Below, piece by piece: positions 10,641 through 20,833 of a stretch of DNA of 64,000 nt. The notes under the pieces were generated by a model, which was not told where the DNA came from, did not search any database, and saw only the letters and a list, made by a program, of their open reading frames with translations. A program made the position numbers and the translations under genes. The stretch's first letter is position 1, and the number at the start of each line of letters is the position of its first letter. Source of the DNA: Gnetum montanum (lineage: Eukaryota; Streptophyta; Gnetopsida; Gnetales; Gnetaceae); the NCBI GenBank assembly GCA_015680685.1, contig MNCI01003767.1, positions 304,077-368,076 of the forward strand, in the 5' to 3' direction.

Positions 10641-10660
10641 CTAATGCTTGAATACCAAAT
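10641..10660 (-). other. primer-binding site, tRNA-iMet type
   Basis: The minus strand reads TTTGGTATTCAAGCATTAG just after the LTR. The usual plant iMet PBS is TGGTATCAGAGC, so GGTAT and AGC are retained. The partner site at 14916-14935 reads TTTAGTATTGGAGTGTTAG. Confidence 0.6.
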
Positions 10661-10662
10661 CC

Positions 10663-11644
10663 TAGAGTAGGATCACTCAGATACCTTTTAGACCCTGCAA
10701 ACACACCTATTTAATCCAATTATTATGAAGATAATTTAGGTTTTCTAAAAAACAAGAAAACTATATATCTTCAATTAATGTAGAAAATATTACAAATTAG
10801 TGGTTCCACAACCCAAAAAAAAATCCAATACACTTATAGACACTTAACAACATTACAAAGCCTAAGGTAATACAATCACATAATAATTGTTATTAATGCA
10901 AGACACAACTAAATAATATCTCTTCTAAACAATAGGATTGAGATCAAAACACACAAGCATGCAAGAGACACAAGGCCAAATACACACAATTAACTTAAGA
11001 GTTGCATATACACTCATTCACTTCTACACATGTACTATCATGTTCCACTCTCTCTTCTTTCATCTCATCTCTAAACATGAAAAACACAATGATATTTATT
11101 AAAAATTCAAGACAAGAACCCTTGAAACCTTTCCTCAAGATCCACTTGAAAATTCCAAGTAATTTCTATCATTCTCCCATATTTTTTAGTAGTTTTCAAA
11201 CATAAAACTATCATCTCCAATATTTTCCCAATAGTACAGATCATTTTGAGCTTTTCCAAGACATATCCTTGTAAAACTTAGCATTTGGATAAGTATTCTC
11301 CTCATAGTGGAAGATGTCTCCTAGAGAAGTGAGATGTCTCTACTAGAGTTGGAACATCTTCCATGATATGTCTCTTGGATTCTAAGAAATCGCACCTAAG
11401 AAATCTTTGAATAAGCTGAGATATCTCCTCTTTAGCTAATATGTCTCCTTAACATATGAGATGCCTTCTATCAAAATCTAGCTCTTAATAAATATGTCTC
11501 CCAAACATGTGGAAGTCTCCTATCACATCCCAATTCTTAGCCAAGATGTCTCCTTGATCTTCTAGATGTCTTTCTAGCACTCAAAACTTGTAAAAGATAT
11601 TAATAGGAAAGAGAAAAAAGGTGACTACAAGAGGTGTCCCTATA
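10663..11644 (-). repeat. gypsy LTR (middle LTR of tandem array)
   Basis: It begins (minus strand) TATAGGGACACCTC just after a PPT-like GCATGGGAGAGTTGG and ends before the PBS at 10660. It is homologous along its length to the LTR at 14938-15898: both have the CACCTCTTGTAG-type start, a clustered ATGTCTCC region, and a LATE segment with ATTATGTGATTG. The lower boundary is uncertain by a few bases because the terminal CA is not clear. Confidence 0.75.
11305..11575. promoter_or_regulatory. TGTCTC/AGATGTCT cluster in LTR U3
   Basis: Six TGTCTC cores, mostly in the context ATGTCTCC or ATGTCTCT, lie in about 270 bp, along with several degenerate ATCTCC/GATGCC forms. TGTCTC is the classic auxin-response element core bound by ARF factors; whether it acts so here is unknown. 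Similar clusters occur in the LTRs at 15490-15850 and 33780-34070 and in the copia LTRs. Confidence 0.55.
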
Positions 11645-11898
11645 CCAACTCTCCCATGCTTCAACAAGTGAACTCATGTGGACAAGGGAGTAGGGGTGGA
11701 AGTGATCCCCTACTTAACAAGTTTAGTCTCATGGACTCATACAACATCATCAATAGATTGATCCTTCCAAAGGATTAAGTACTCATACCTCTTCACTCCC
11801 TAAAGGCTAGAAGCTTTTCTCTTCTTGAGTACAATCGTCTTCATCTTCATTGAAGGTTTGGACTTGTCAATAGTCCCCTTTAATTCATTGATATTATC

Positions 11899-12183
11899 CT
11901 ATATGGTTTCATCATGCATTGATTCATGGTAGTACACAAGATTTGCAACATTAAACACAAAATACATATCTGCATTATTTGATAAGTCAATTTCAAAAGA
12001 ATTATCATTAATTTTGGCCTTGATTCTGAAAGTACCCATCTTTTTGGCTTTTAACTTGGAGAAGTTGACATCTTGTAATCTTTTCTTCTTCAAGTTCACC
12101 TAGAAATGATCACCAATAGCAAAGTTAGGCTTCCATTTTCCTTCGTTCCTCTTAAGGACTCTCTCCTCAACCTTTTTTTCTTG
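11899..12183 (-). pseudogene. gypsy integrase C-terminal end
   Basis: Motifs in order are ERVLKRNEGKWKPNFAIGD, then NFSKLKAKKMGTFRIKAKINDN, then FNVANLVYYH. They match 41790-42104 (ERVLKRNERKQKSNFTIGD, KINDN-like, FNVLDIIHYH). This is the SH3-like tail of gypsy integrase after the catalytic core; no chromodomain is seen. The core itself is missing: upstream lies the substituted frame. The LTR starts about 255 bp downstream, so the end is in its normal place. Confidence 0.75.
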
Positions 12184-12184
12184 G

Positions 12185-12775
12185 TATTTGAAATTCTCTC
12201 AATCATTCTTCCTCCACCATCAACACCACAATGTAGATTTGCTTCATACTTTTCATTTGTTTCCTAACCAAGGTAATTAATTTCATCATTATCAATATCC
12301 ACATCAACATCAATATTTATCTTCTCATATTGACTACTACTATAGCCATCATTCTCAAATGCAAAGTTAGATACATTACCATTATTATTATTTCTCATAC
12401 TAACAATGGAATCAAACATTAGATTACTTTAATCATTGACAACATCACTCACAACCTTATCAAAATTGCCACAATGATTATGATTTTCATAATCATAATT
12501 GAACAAATCACTATTAAGCTAAAGTTGAAAACTAGCATCCATCATACTAGCTTTAACATGATGGAAATTACTACCTATTTCAGGATAAATCTTAGACTCA
12601 CTTATCTCTTCATGGCTTCTTCCATCCATCTTTTTTTTACCTTGATCTTCAAAATGTGCCTATCTAATCTCATCAGAAGCTTAAAGCTTTAAGATTCCAA
12701 ATAGGAGTGCCTGATTCTAATGGTTTTTCATATTTAAAAGATTCATCATCATTTTCATAAAAATCAAAAAAATCA
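12185..12775 (-). pseudogene. Asn/Asp-rich reading frame replacing RT-RNase H-integrase core
   Basis: Between the first RT residues (AVLIPKKN) and the integrase tail, the related element at 39-42 kb has about 2 kb of RT, RNase H and integrase. Here there are only about 590 bp, which read almost openly: FDFYENDDESFKYEKPL, then after one shift EDQGKKKMDGRSHEEISES, NYDYENHNHCG, SMRNNNNGN and INIDVDVDIDNDEINYLG. About 195 codons have roughly half a dozen stops. Composition is acidic, rich in Asn, Asp and Ser, and unlike pol. I recognise no family. It may be a captured or newly grown linker in a non-autonomous element. Confidence 0.5.
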
Positions 12776-13130
12776 TTGTTCTTCTTTGGTATAAGCACTG
12801 CTAGAACTACCCAAGGTGAAATGAATTATCTCATGAAACCATTTATAAGTAACCCATCTACTTGGCCTTGTAATTCTATCAAATAATTTGGTGACATCTA
12901 GTATGCTATTTCATTTGGAATGGTTAGCACTAGGGATGAAATCAATTTGGTGCTATACATTCCTCATTGATGGAAATTCATACAATTACTCCTTGAACAT
13001 CTTGGATGCTCCTTCAAGCCTAACACATGTGTTGGAAGTTCTACATGCACATCACCATGGTTAGAAGTAATAGTTGATATAACTACAAAACCAAAATCTA
13101 TTTCATCATGTTCCTTAATGTATTTCCTTT
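12776..13130 (-). pseudogene. gypsy protease-RT linker and first RT residues
   Basis: The order EHDEIDFGFVV, GDVHVELPTH, LTIPNEIAY, MSPNY, INGFMR, ISPWVVLAVLIPKKN aligns with 39421-39760 (EHDETSFGFDV, DDVQVELPIG, ATIPNERAH, MTPN, ENGFVRESISPCAVIVVLVPKNN). Homology stops exactly at PKKN, after which RT should continue but does not. The edge of the deletion or replacement is therefore sharp. Confidence 0.65.
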
Positions 13131-13249
13131 CTCTTAGAAGGATTAAGAAATCATTTAGTGAGCTTTTCTACCTTACTTATTTTAGCTATCATGGGAATCA
13201 ACTCATGGATTCCATTAGATCTAGTTGCACTCCATACATTTCTTATTTC

Positions 13250-13570
13250 ATCAAATTAAGCATTATTGTCAAAACTCTAAGTTCTACTAAGAATTACATC
13301 AATTCAATCAATTGGAAGTACATCACATTTCACCATATCATGAAAACTTCCAATTTAAAATTTTAGAGATACATTGCTCTTTGGTCTCTTAAGCAAAATC
13401 TCAAGATAACCAATGTTCCTTGTAGGATCTAGGATAAGCATTAGTCATCAAACCTAATCTAGCAACCATCCTCAACAAAATAACATTTTTTTAGGCTTTT
13501 CCATCAATCAAATTCATTTCCTAGAAAGAAAACATCTAGCTCTAATCTAAAATAATAAATTTCTAGCAGT
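13250..13570 (-). pseudogene. gypsy retropepsin
   Basis: The translation shows LIDGKA*KNVIL (catalytic Asp kept, one stop), RSYKEHWLS and IGSFHDMVKCDVLPID, matching LIDGEAKENVIS, RSYKVHWLS and IRSFHDVVKCDVLPID at 39.0-39.24 kb. It follows gag directly on the minus strand. Stops occur in several places, so it is not functional. Confidence 0.7.
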
Positions 13571-13699
13571 TAGTCTTCTCTATCCACATTCCACATGAAT
13601 GCATAAGAATTTAATTCAAAATTTCCTCAATCTTGAAAGTATTAGGATTACCTCTTTGAAGATCTTGGTTGTATTTCTCCTCTAATTCCATGGTTTACA

Positions 13700-14868
13700 C
13701 ATCCTTTCCCTTAACTACCTTGAGAAGTGGACATCCCCATTTCTTGTGTTCCCATTCTCTACACTTGAAGCACTAAATCTTTGATTAGTTGCTACCTTGA
13801 TCATTGTCTCTCTTGCCTTTTTTCTTCTTGGCTTTCTTCTTCTTATCACTCTTATCTATCTTCTTATCATGGCTTTCATCTTTTTCTATAAATTTTAACT
13901 TAAATCCCTTCTCTAATTTGGATTCCTTATTCCTACCTTTCAAGCTTGTTTGCTCCTATTCCCTAAATGTTTGAGTTTCTTTTCTACCTTGAGTGTCAAA
14001 TCCTAAGTCTCATTAAAAGTGTTTGGCTTATAGAATTATAACTACTATTGATATGTCATTTTGAGGTCCTCTAGCAAGATTGAAGCTTGTTCATGCTTCT
14101 CATAATTTACCTCAATTTGATTAAATAGTTTACAAAATTCAATGTAAAACTCCTTAACATTTATGTCATCTTACCTTAGGAATTTCAACTTCATGATCAT
14201 ACCTTACCTTTATCAAGACCATTCAAATTTTCTCCTCAATCTATATTTCATCAAATTCTAGTCTTTCATAAATTGACCATTTTACCTTTTATAGTTCTAG
14301 AACTCTTTCTTCCATTATATAGAAGCCATTTTCTCTAATCTATATTTTGCAATTAATACCCTTAATTGATTTGTTACCTCCTCCAACTCAAAATACTTGT
14401 CAAATACCTGCAACCAACTTTAAAAAGCATTAGCACCATCTACACCATTTAAAATATTTAGTTCTACATACAAAATTTTGGTAGCATTTCTAAATTCTTT
14501 TGGAAGCCTTACCTCATCCTCATTATCAAGCTTATTATGAGAAGAAGTAGATGTTGCGATGGAGCTCTTATAACTCAAATACAAGGACTTGAATTCCCTC
14601 CTATAAGCATCCTAAGCTGATGGATTCCTACACTCCCATAGTTGGACTATCCTTGCCTATAACTTGCTTTCTCTCCACTAGGCTTAGAAACATCTTTACA
14701 ACTTGAACATGAATGCTCATCCTCTCTATGAGTTTGGATATGGCTAGGACTTGAATTTTTGTCTACCTTGGTACTAATCTCATCTAATGGAGCAACCACT
14801 AGATGAAAGGTAGATTTCATGCTTTTCATATCTCTGTTCAAGGTTTGAACTTATTTCCTCTTAGATGC
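13700..14868 (-). pseudogene. gypsy gag with intact CCHC knuckle (first unit)
   Basis: The N-terminus near 14868 lacks its ATG but continues NRDMKSMKSTFHLVVAPLDEISTKVDKN. The capsid part is degraded, and a Lys/Arg-rich region (about 13800-13900) leads to a perfect zinc knuckle, CFKCREWEHKKWGC (CX2CX4HX4C), at 13731-13772. Gag binds element RNA through this knuckle. Its neighbours are PBS and LTR upstream and protease downstream. Many frameshifts separate the blocks. Confidence 0.7.
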
Positions 14869-14915
14869 CTTCTAAACTGATAAAAATCCCCAACCAAATC
14901 CCAAGGAATAATCAA

Positions 14916-14935
14916 CCTAACACTCCAATACTAAA
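14916..14935 (-). other. primer-binding site, tRNA-iMet type
   Basis: The minus strand reads TTTAGTATTGGAGTGTTAGG after the LTR, a decayed TTTGGTAT..AGAGC site. It marks 14938-15898 as the 5' LTR. Confidence 0.55.
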
Positions 14936-14937
14936 TC

Positions 14938-15898
14938 CTAGATCAAGGTCACCTAGTTAGTTTTAAAACCCTTCAAGCATACCTACTAAATCAAATTATT
15001 ATGATGATAATTCAATTCTACTAGAAAAATGGAAAACTTGCTATCTTTAAGTAATGCATAGAATATTATAAATTACTGGTTCCACAACCAATAAACATTG
15101 AATACAATCATAAATACTTAAAGACATTGCAAATCTTGAGGCTCTACCAAAACAATTGTTCTTAATTCAAGACATCATTGAATGACATCTCTTCCACAAA
15201 TATAAAACTAATATCAAAATACATATGAGCACATAAGAGATACTAAGGCTACACACAAACAATTGATCCAAGATCTGCATACATACTCATGCACTCTTAC
15301 ACATGTACTCTCTCATGCTACACTCTCTCTTCTCTCATCTCATCTCTAAACATGAAAGACACAATGATATTTGTTCCAAATCCATGATAAGAACCCTATA
15401 AATCTTTTCTGAATATCAACTTAAAGATTCCAAGTGATTTCTATCCTTTTCTCATCTTTTTTTATTGTTTTCAAAGTTAGAACTACTAGCTTAGATGTCT
15501 TCCTATCCATAAGGATCATCTTGAGCTTTCCAAGATGTCTCTATACAAAAACCAACATTTAGGTGAGATGTCTCCTGGTAGTGGGAGACATCTCCACTAG
15601 AGTAAGGATGTCTCTCCTATGATGTCTTCTAGAATCTAGAACATCCCACTTGAGATGTCTTTGAACAAGCTAAAACATCTCCTCTTTAGCCAAGATATCT
15701 TCTTGACATGTGAGATGTCTCCTATTAAAAGATATCTCTTGACAAATACATCTTCCAAACATGTGGAACATCTCTTGTCTCATCTTAGTTCTTAGCCAAG
15801 ATGCCTCTGTTACCTCCAAGACATCTTTTGAGTGCCTTAAACCTATGAAAATCATTTGCAAAGAAGAAAAAAATGGGATTAGAAGAGGTGTCCCTACA
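14938..15898 (-). repeat. gypsy 5' LTR
   Basis: It starts (minus strand) TGTAGGGACACCTC at 15898, matching the start at 11644, and ends before the PBS. U3 holds the AGATGTCT/TGTCTC cluster. It inserted next to, probably into, the 3' part of a copia RT/RNase H whose frame ends at 15899. Confidence 0.75.
15490..15850. promoter_or_regulatory. AGATGTCT/TGTCTC cluster in LTR U3
   Basis: Six TGTCTC or GAGACA cores plus further GATGTC/GACATC copies occur in about 360 bp (for example GAGATGTCTCC, GGGAGACATCTCC). The arrangement matches the 11305-11575 cluster base by base only in part, so the arrays have drifted while keeping the core. Confidence 0.55.
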
Positions 15899-17259
15899 CC
15901 ACATAATCAATGGTACCCCTTAGATATCTTGATATATCTTAAGCCAAATTTAATTTTATGTTATTTGGTTTTTTATTAAATTGAGATAGCATGGAATCAG
16001 TAATAAATTCAAAGTTATCTATCCCCAATGCAGTGCTAGAATCCAATGGTGTTGATCAAGATTTATAGTTTAGCATATTATATTCTTCTAATAGAACCAA
16101 AACATATTTCTTTCATGTAACTCATATATAGTCCATTAATTGAAAAATTTTAAAACCAAAAAGATAGTTGACCAGGTCAAGTTCTAACATCTCGTACTTG
16201 GTTTTCAACTAATTTTTAATATGGCATAGTAGTTAAGCATTCTCCTTGATGATCATAATATCATCAACATATAAAAGAATAATTACACTCCTTTATGAGT
16301 CCTTTGTTTTCATAACATAAAGATTGGTATCTACATTTGATCATTTGTACTCCATTTCATGTATAAATTTATCAAATTTTATGTACCATTTCTGGGGAGC
16401 TTGCATTAATCCATATAGGAACTTTTTTAGTCTCTAGATATAATCATTGAATTTAGAATTTACAAATCCTTCAAGTTCATACATAAAAATATTCTCTTTT
16501 AGATTCTATTTAAAAAAGTAAATTTCACATCAAACTAATATAGTTTCTAATCATAGGATGATGCTAAAGATAAGGTGCATGATATGATTCTTTGAGTCAT
16601 AGTGAATGCAAAGGTTTCTTGATAATCAATGTCTTTTTTTTTTCTCAAAGACTCTAACAACCAATCGATCCTTATACTTATCCACCATGTTATTAGCCTT
16701 CCTTTTGATATCAAACATCCATTTTCATGTTAATACCTTTGACTCTGACAAAATCTTAACTAGTTTACATGTATTATTTTTTTATTAACATATTGTATTT
16801 AGCATTCATTACTACATACCAATCTTCACTTTGCATTACTTATTGCATACTCATAAGTTTTCCTACTTCAAATATCATATCTAACTTAGTTGTATCAAAA
16901 TGATCTTTAGTTACAAACATTTTTCTACTTTTTAGCCATTTCATTAGCATTTCATTAATATTTTTTAATTTTTCTGATCTTAAGTATCTTAAATAACTCT
17001 TGAATCACCTTGAGTGCTACTGTATTGAGCATTATATGGAATTAGACATCTCAGTTGTACTAGCTTTTTATCACCATCTTCCTAAAGGATCACAAAAGAT
17101 TGTAATTCATTGTTGGCTTTACTAGGGATGACTGTGATTTTATTAGTGGGACCATGACTCATAATGTTAATACATTGGCCAAAAATGTTATCAAAAAAAT
17201 CATCATATGGCTCCATTAACCTGTAATCCTTTATGTCTCATATTAATAGACTTTGTGTT
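15899..17259 (-). pseudogene. Ty1/copia reverse transcriptase and RNase H start (host copia, 3' part)
   Basis: Translated motifs in order are WMFDIKRKANN, YKDRLVVRVF, IDYQETFAFT, FDVKFTFLN, KKFLYGLMQAPQKWY, the catalytic YVDD (LLYVDDIMI, 16260-16271) and DISRYLRGTIDY. These are copia RT landmarks. The segment above 16800 is the integrase-RT linker (HGPTNKITVIPSKA). It continues at 21923-24770, which carries the same element's integrase, protease and gag; the copia at 17260-21922 separates the two. Active-site Asp pair intact, but many stops. Confidence 0.75.
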
Positions 17260-18337
17260 TGAGGATCATTGAACTTAAAAGGTGGGGGGGNAGGATGAAT
17301 AAGTTTCTCAAATTGAAATTCTTTGGACAAAGCACACATACCAAATTTAATGTGGTTTCCCAACTTCAGTAGTCCACACTTGTAGGGTAGATCGCAAGCA
17401 CACCTCCAAACTTTGTTGCTCTCAAATATGGTTTGAAGGGTACCACAACCTGTACAAGATATAAGCTCCACTTTGAAGTGTTGTGACACTACACCAACCA
17501 CTCAACCTCGCAAGGTCCCAACAAGCTTAGAATGTGGTTTCTAGGCTTCCACAACCGTTAAAATCTTGAGCTTTGCTCCGGAGTGTTGTGGCACTACACT
17601 AACACTCAATCTCATAGGATCTTAACAAGCTCAAGCAAGATGCCTTCCTGCAAGAAGCACATCAACCCTGCAACGTAACAAGTGAGAATAACAATTACAA
17701 GGGATGAATGCAACTTAGTTTTCTGATCCTTGCTCTTTGAGGTAGAACACACTTTACAATGGACAAAAGATAATATAATGAGGAGCAACAATGATTACAA
17801 TGATTGTCAAAGGATTACATAATGATTGTACAAATACTTGCATGTTTCCCAATGAGTATGATGTCTTCTTATAACTACTATGTTTCTAAATCCATCTTGG
17901 AACTCATGCAATAGCTAGCTAATGGTCATGGAAGACATCTTCCTTGTGGCTAATATGTCTTTTTGCATTTGGTCATCATTCTAGGAAGACGTCTTTTTTT
18001 GATAAAAGATGTTGTTTTGAAACTAGCCTACATTTTGTGAAGAAAACTTTGTCTAGTGAAGATGGCCAAATCTAATGAAAGACATCTACTATTTTTTAGA
18101 TATGTCTTTGCCTATGCTACCTTTAATTTTGCCTAGATGTCTACTACTTCTTGGAGATGACTTTCTTCATCTTGATTTGTCCTTTGAAATCTTCATTCCT
18201 TGTCCATGTTCATCAAGCTTCCACAAACCTTCTTTTCTTTATCCAAGTTTTCTTTCCCTACATACACAACAATCACACACACACACAAATAGCCTTGTCT
18301 TTCATTTTTCTCAATTTTTGACATACCAAAAGGTCCA
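17260..18337 (-). repeat. copia 3' LTR
   Basis: On the plus strand it starts TGAGGATCATTGAACTT and ends CATACCAAAAGGTCCA. It is homologous to 20834-21922, 25693-27022 and 30405-31715. It contains AGATGTCT-type repeats (about 17990-18160) and a short CA microsatellite near 18271. One ambiguous base lies in a G run at 17291. Confidence 0.8.
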
Positions 18338-18939
18338 TAATCTTGCCCTTTTTAGTAATGTCCAAAACTTAAGAAAATGAATTAGTCTTGTCCCAATACA
18401 TAATAACACATAAGCTACTTCTCCCTCTTTTTGTACATAACCAAAAAGGATAAAGCATATAAATAAAGTCCATAAAAAAGACTAATGAAATAATTAAGCC
18501 ATATAAATTCCTATGATAGCTAGGGAATAGGATAAGTGTGGAGGTTTGATAGTACAAGAAGTGATGCAAATGCAAAAATAAAGAGAATAGGTATACCAAA
18601 AAGAGATAACAAGGGAAAACACCATCTGTTTATAACTCATTAGCAAATTGTTACATACCAAACTATCCATAATCACATTAGAGTACAACTCTTTGCAACT
18701 ATCATCAGTCACATATGTGCAAAATCCCAAAACCACATATGTGAGAACCAAAACATGTCTTCTCCTTTTTCAGCATTAATAAAAGGAGAGAGAAAATAAC
18801 CACACAATATCTCAATCACTAAGCTTGATCACATCCTCAAACTTTGAATCCTCTATTACTCATGATGGACGATAATTCTTCTCCTAATTTTCATCATTGC
18901 TAGTAATGGGATGACTTGATCTTTGTGTATTCTCATTAT

Positions 18940-19392
18940 AGGACTCAACTTACTACATGGAAGCCTACTTGGGATGAAGCTTCATTCGAAATTGAGAGGA
19001 AGCGGGTGGAGTTGATGAGGCTAGAGGCTATTGTACTGGTAACCATTAGGACATGGTCCCAAAGATGCTCTCCATAGCCCATTGCTCAAAAGAGCTAGGA
19101 GCATCAGCAGGAGGTGGAATTGAGTAAGAAGGAGGCACTAGATCATGGTGCTTTGGCTTCTACATGGAATCATGATGCTTCCCTTGGACACAAGCTAGGG
19201 AATACCTATGGTTCTAAATCTGACTCCATCCCTTATTCATATGTATGTGAGTGTTCGACTACTAAAGAATGCTATGGTGGGGTAGGGACATCCTCCTTAC
19301 TGTCAAAGATAAGAGGAGTAGTAACCTTCTCAAAAACCTACCCATCAAGGGAAGGTGGAATTCCAGATGCATCCAAACTCTTACATAATTAA
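18940..19392 (+). other. unassigned reading frame, about 150 codons
   Basis: One plus-strand frame has only two stops from 18940 to 19392 and reads TTWKPTWDEASFEIERKR, then SKKEALDHGALAST, then SIPYSYVCECSTTKECYGG. Local GC is higher than around it. I do not recognise it. The minus strand here also looks protein-like in part (SIPPPADAPSSFEQWAM), which would fit the C-terminus of the mobile-domain frame just above. Which strand was coding is undecided. Confidence 0.3.
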
Positions 19393-19743
19393 GAGAGGTT
19401 CCTTATAAGCTTTCTGATAACTTGTGCAAAGAGTCAAAGAAGCTTCTTCAGTAACAAAGTAATCTAAGCACTAGTGGATTTTGATTGTCTTAACTATGGA
19501 GATGCTTCCTTCTTCTATTTCATAGGTTTGATGCTAGGTCTTACTTCTGCTGCATGGGAAGTACTCCTCTTCTGAATGTACTCTCTAAGACTCCTCTTGC
19601 CTTTAACCAAAGGTAACTCTGGAATAGGTACACCCTATGATGAATCAGTAGATTGATGAGGTAAGGATACCTAAGGATTCTCTCCTTGACATAGAGACTC
19701 TAAATATCTCAATAGAGAGTATGCCCAAGATCTAATGACAAAC

Positions 19744-20300
19744 CTATAAGAAGAAAATAGAGCATGAAACCCTAGGGTTATAGTAGAAAACTATAACTAC
19801 CTTTTTTCCCATGATGTTATATAGAATAATAAGAGATAGGATGGAGGCATCAAGAGTCATCTTTCTTTTCTCAATATGACCTCTCTCAAAAGACATGTCT
19901 CTACCAAAAAATACATCACAAAATTCATCATATCCTACATGCATTATACCATTTGTGTAAATGTCATGCATGGTATCAATGGTTACCCAGAAGACATTAG
20001 AACTAGAAATACCTAGAATTGCATTCACAACCTGGGGAGATACCTCAAAAAAATTCCCCCAACCATTAATGTGAATGCCCTAACAATGACATCAAAAATA
20101 ATGATATTACAATATAATTCTCTAATCAACACCTTAGGAACTAGAAAATTCATAGTAATTAAAGTGTTTCAATTCAAAAGCTTGAAATAGTCTAGAAGGG
20201 CTTGCTGTCTATGAGCTAGAAAAGCAAGAGAGTGTTCAAAAATGATGTTAGTGGTTCAAGTTGCCTCAAACCTATGTTGTGTGCTCATGATATGAAATTG
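19744..20300 (-). pseudogene. plant-mobile/putative plant transposon-type protein fragment
   Basis: The minus-strand translation includes SLAFLAHRQQALLDYFKLLN, FLVPKVLIRELYCN-like text, then FEVSPQVVNAILGISSSNVFW and FCDVFFGRDMSFERGHI. The pattern of a helical start, V/L-R-E-hydrophobic, 'F.VSP..VNAILG' and a later hydrophobic helix resembles the putative plant transposon domain (aminotransferase-like or PF20167-like family) found as an extra ORF in Athila-type gypsy elements. Its position inside a copia is odd. The family call is from memory of the pattern, not a search. Confidence 0.4.
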
Positions 20301-20379
20301 GAGAGTGTAGGAGGATGGCACACTTCTTGAACTCCCTCTTTAATGCTTCTTGGATGGCAACTTGGAGATTCCTCTCTTT

Positions 20380-20778
20380 TCACCTTCTCTCATTTTAAGT
20401 TTATCATATTCACTTTGCAATACTAACAATTTTGATAGCTTAACAATAGAGTTACCTTCATACATAAATTATAAAATTTTCCAAATTTCTTTGGCTATTT
20501 TACATCCTACTAGTATATTTAATTTAGATTTATTCAAAGTAGAATATAAAAAAAATTATTCTAGAATTGAACATAAACTTATCTTTCTTCTCTTGTATTA
20601 ATTTGTTGCCAGACTTGATGATGCCGATGGAGCTACCAATAGGTTAAGTGTAGCCTTCAAGGATTAACTCCCAAACTTCAAACTCAATGGATTCAAAGAA
20701 CCTTTGCATTATAGATTTTAAATAGGAAAAGTTGAATCCATCAAACATGGGTGGCTTTATGTAAGATGTCCCCTCCAT
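20380..20778 (-). pseudogene. copia gag N-terminal half
   Basis: The ATG at 20778 lies about 40 bp after the PBS and reads KPPMFDGFNFSYLKSIM, ESIEFEVWELILEGYT, then GCKIAKEIWKIL and SKLLVLQSEYDKLKMREGE. This is the copia Gag (UBN2-type) order: PP-FDG-N-W, 'W..I', 'A..IW..L', 'L...L..lKM.EGE'. There are several stops. It is cut at about 20350 before the zinc knuckle. Confidence 0.7.
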
Positions 20779-20833
20779 TGTTCACTCTTGAAGTTGATGA
20801 TGACATAGAAGAGTACTAGTTTCTGATACCACT

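Larger units (their letters stand above)
9936..15898 (-). mobile_element. gypsy tandem array: LTR-gag-pol-LTR-gag
   Basis: Read on the minus strand: LTR (15898-14938), iMet PBS, gag, protease, start of RT, a substituted frame, integrase C-terminus, LTR (11644-10663), a second iMet PBS and a second gag N-terminus (10594 to about 9936). A single element has PBS and gag after only one LTR, so this is a tandem or recombinant LTR-internal-LTR-internal structure, truncated at about 9936. The upper end abuts the RNase H/RT end of a copia element, which this array probably interrupted. Confidence 0.75.
18338..20345. other. copia interior with foreign sequence
   Basis: Apart from the PPT next to the 3' LTR I see no copia enzyme. 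18400-18900 is T/A-rich without recognised coding. 18940-19392 and 19744-20300 hold the two frames described separately. The copia gag stops abruptly at about 20350. Confidence 0.5.
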
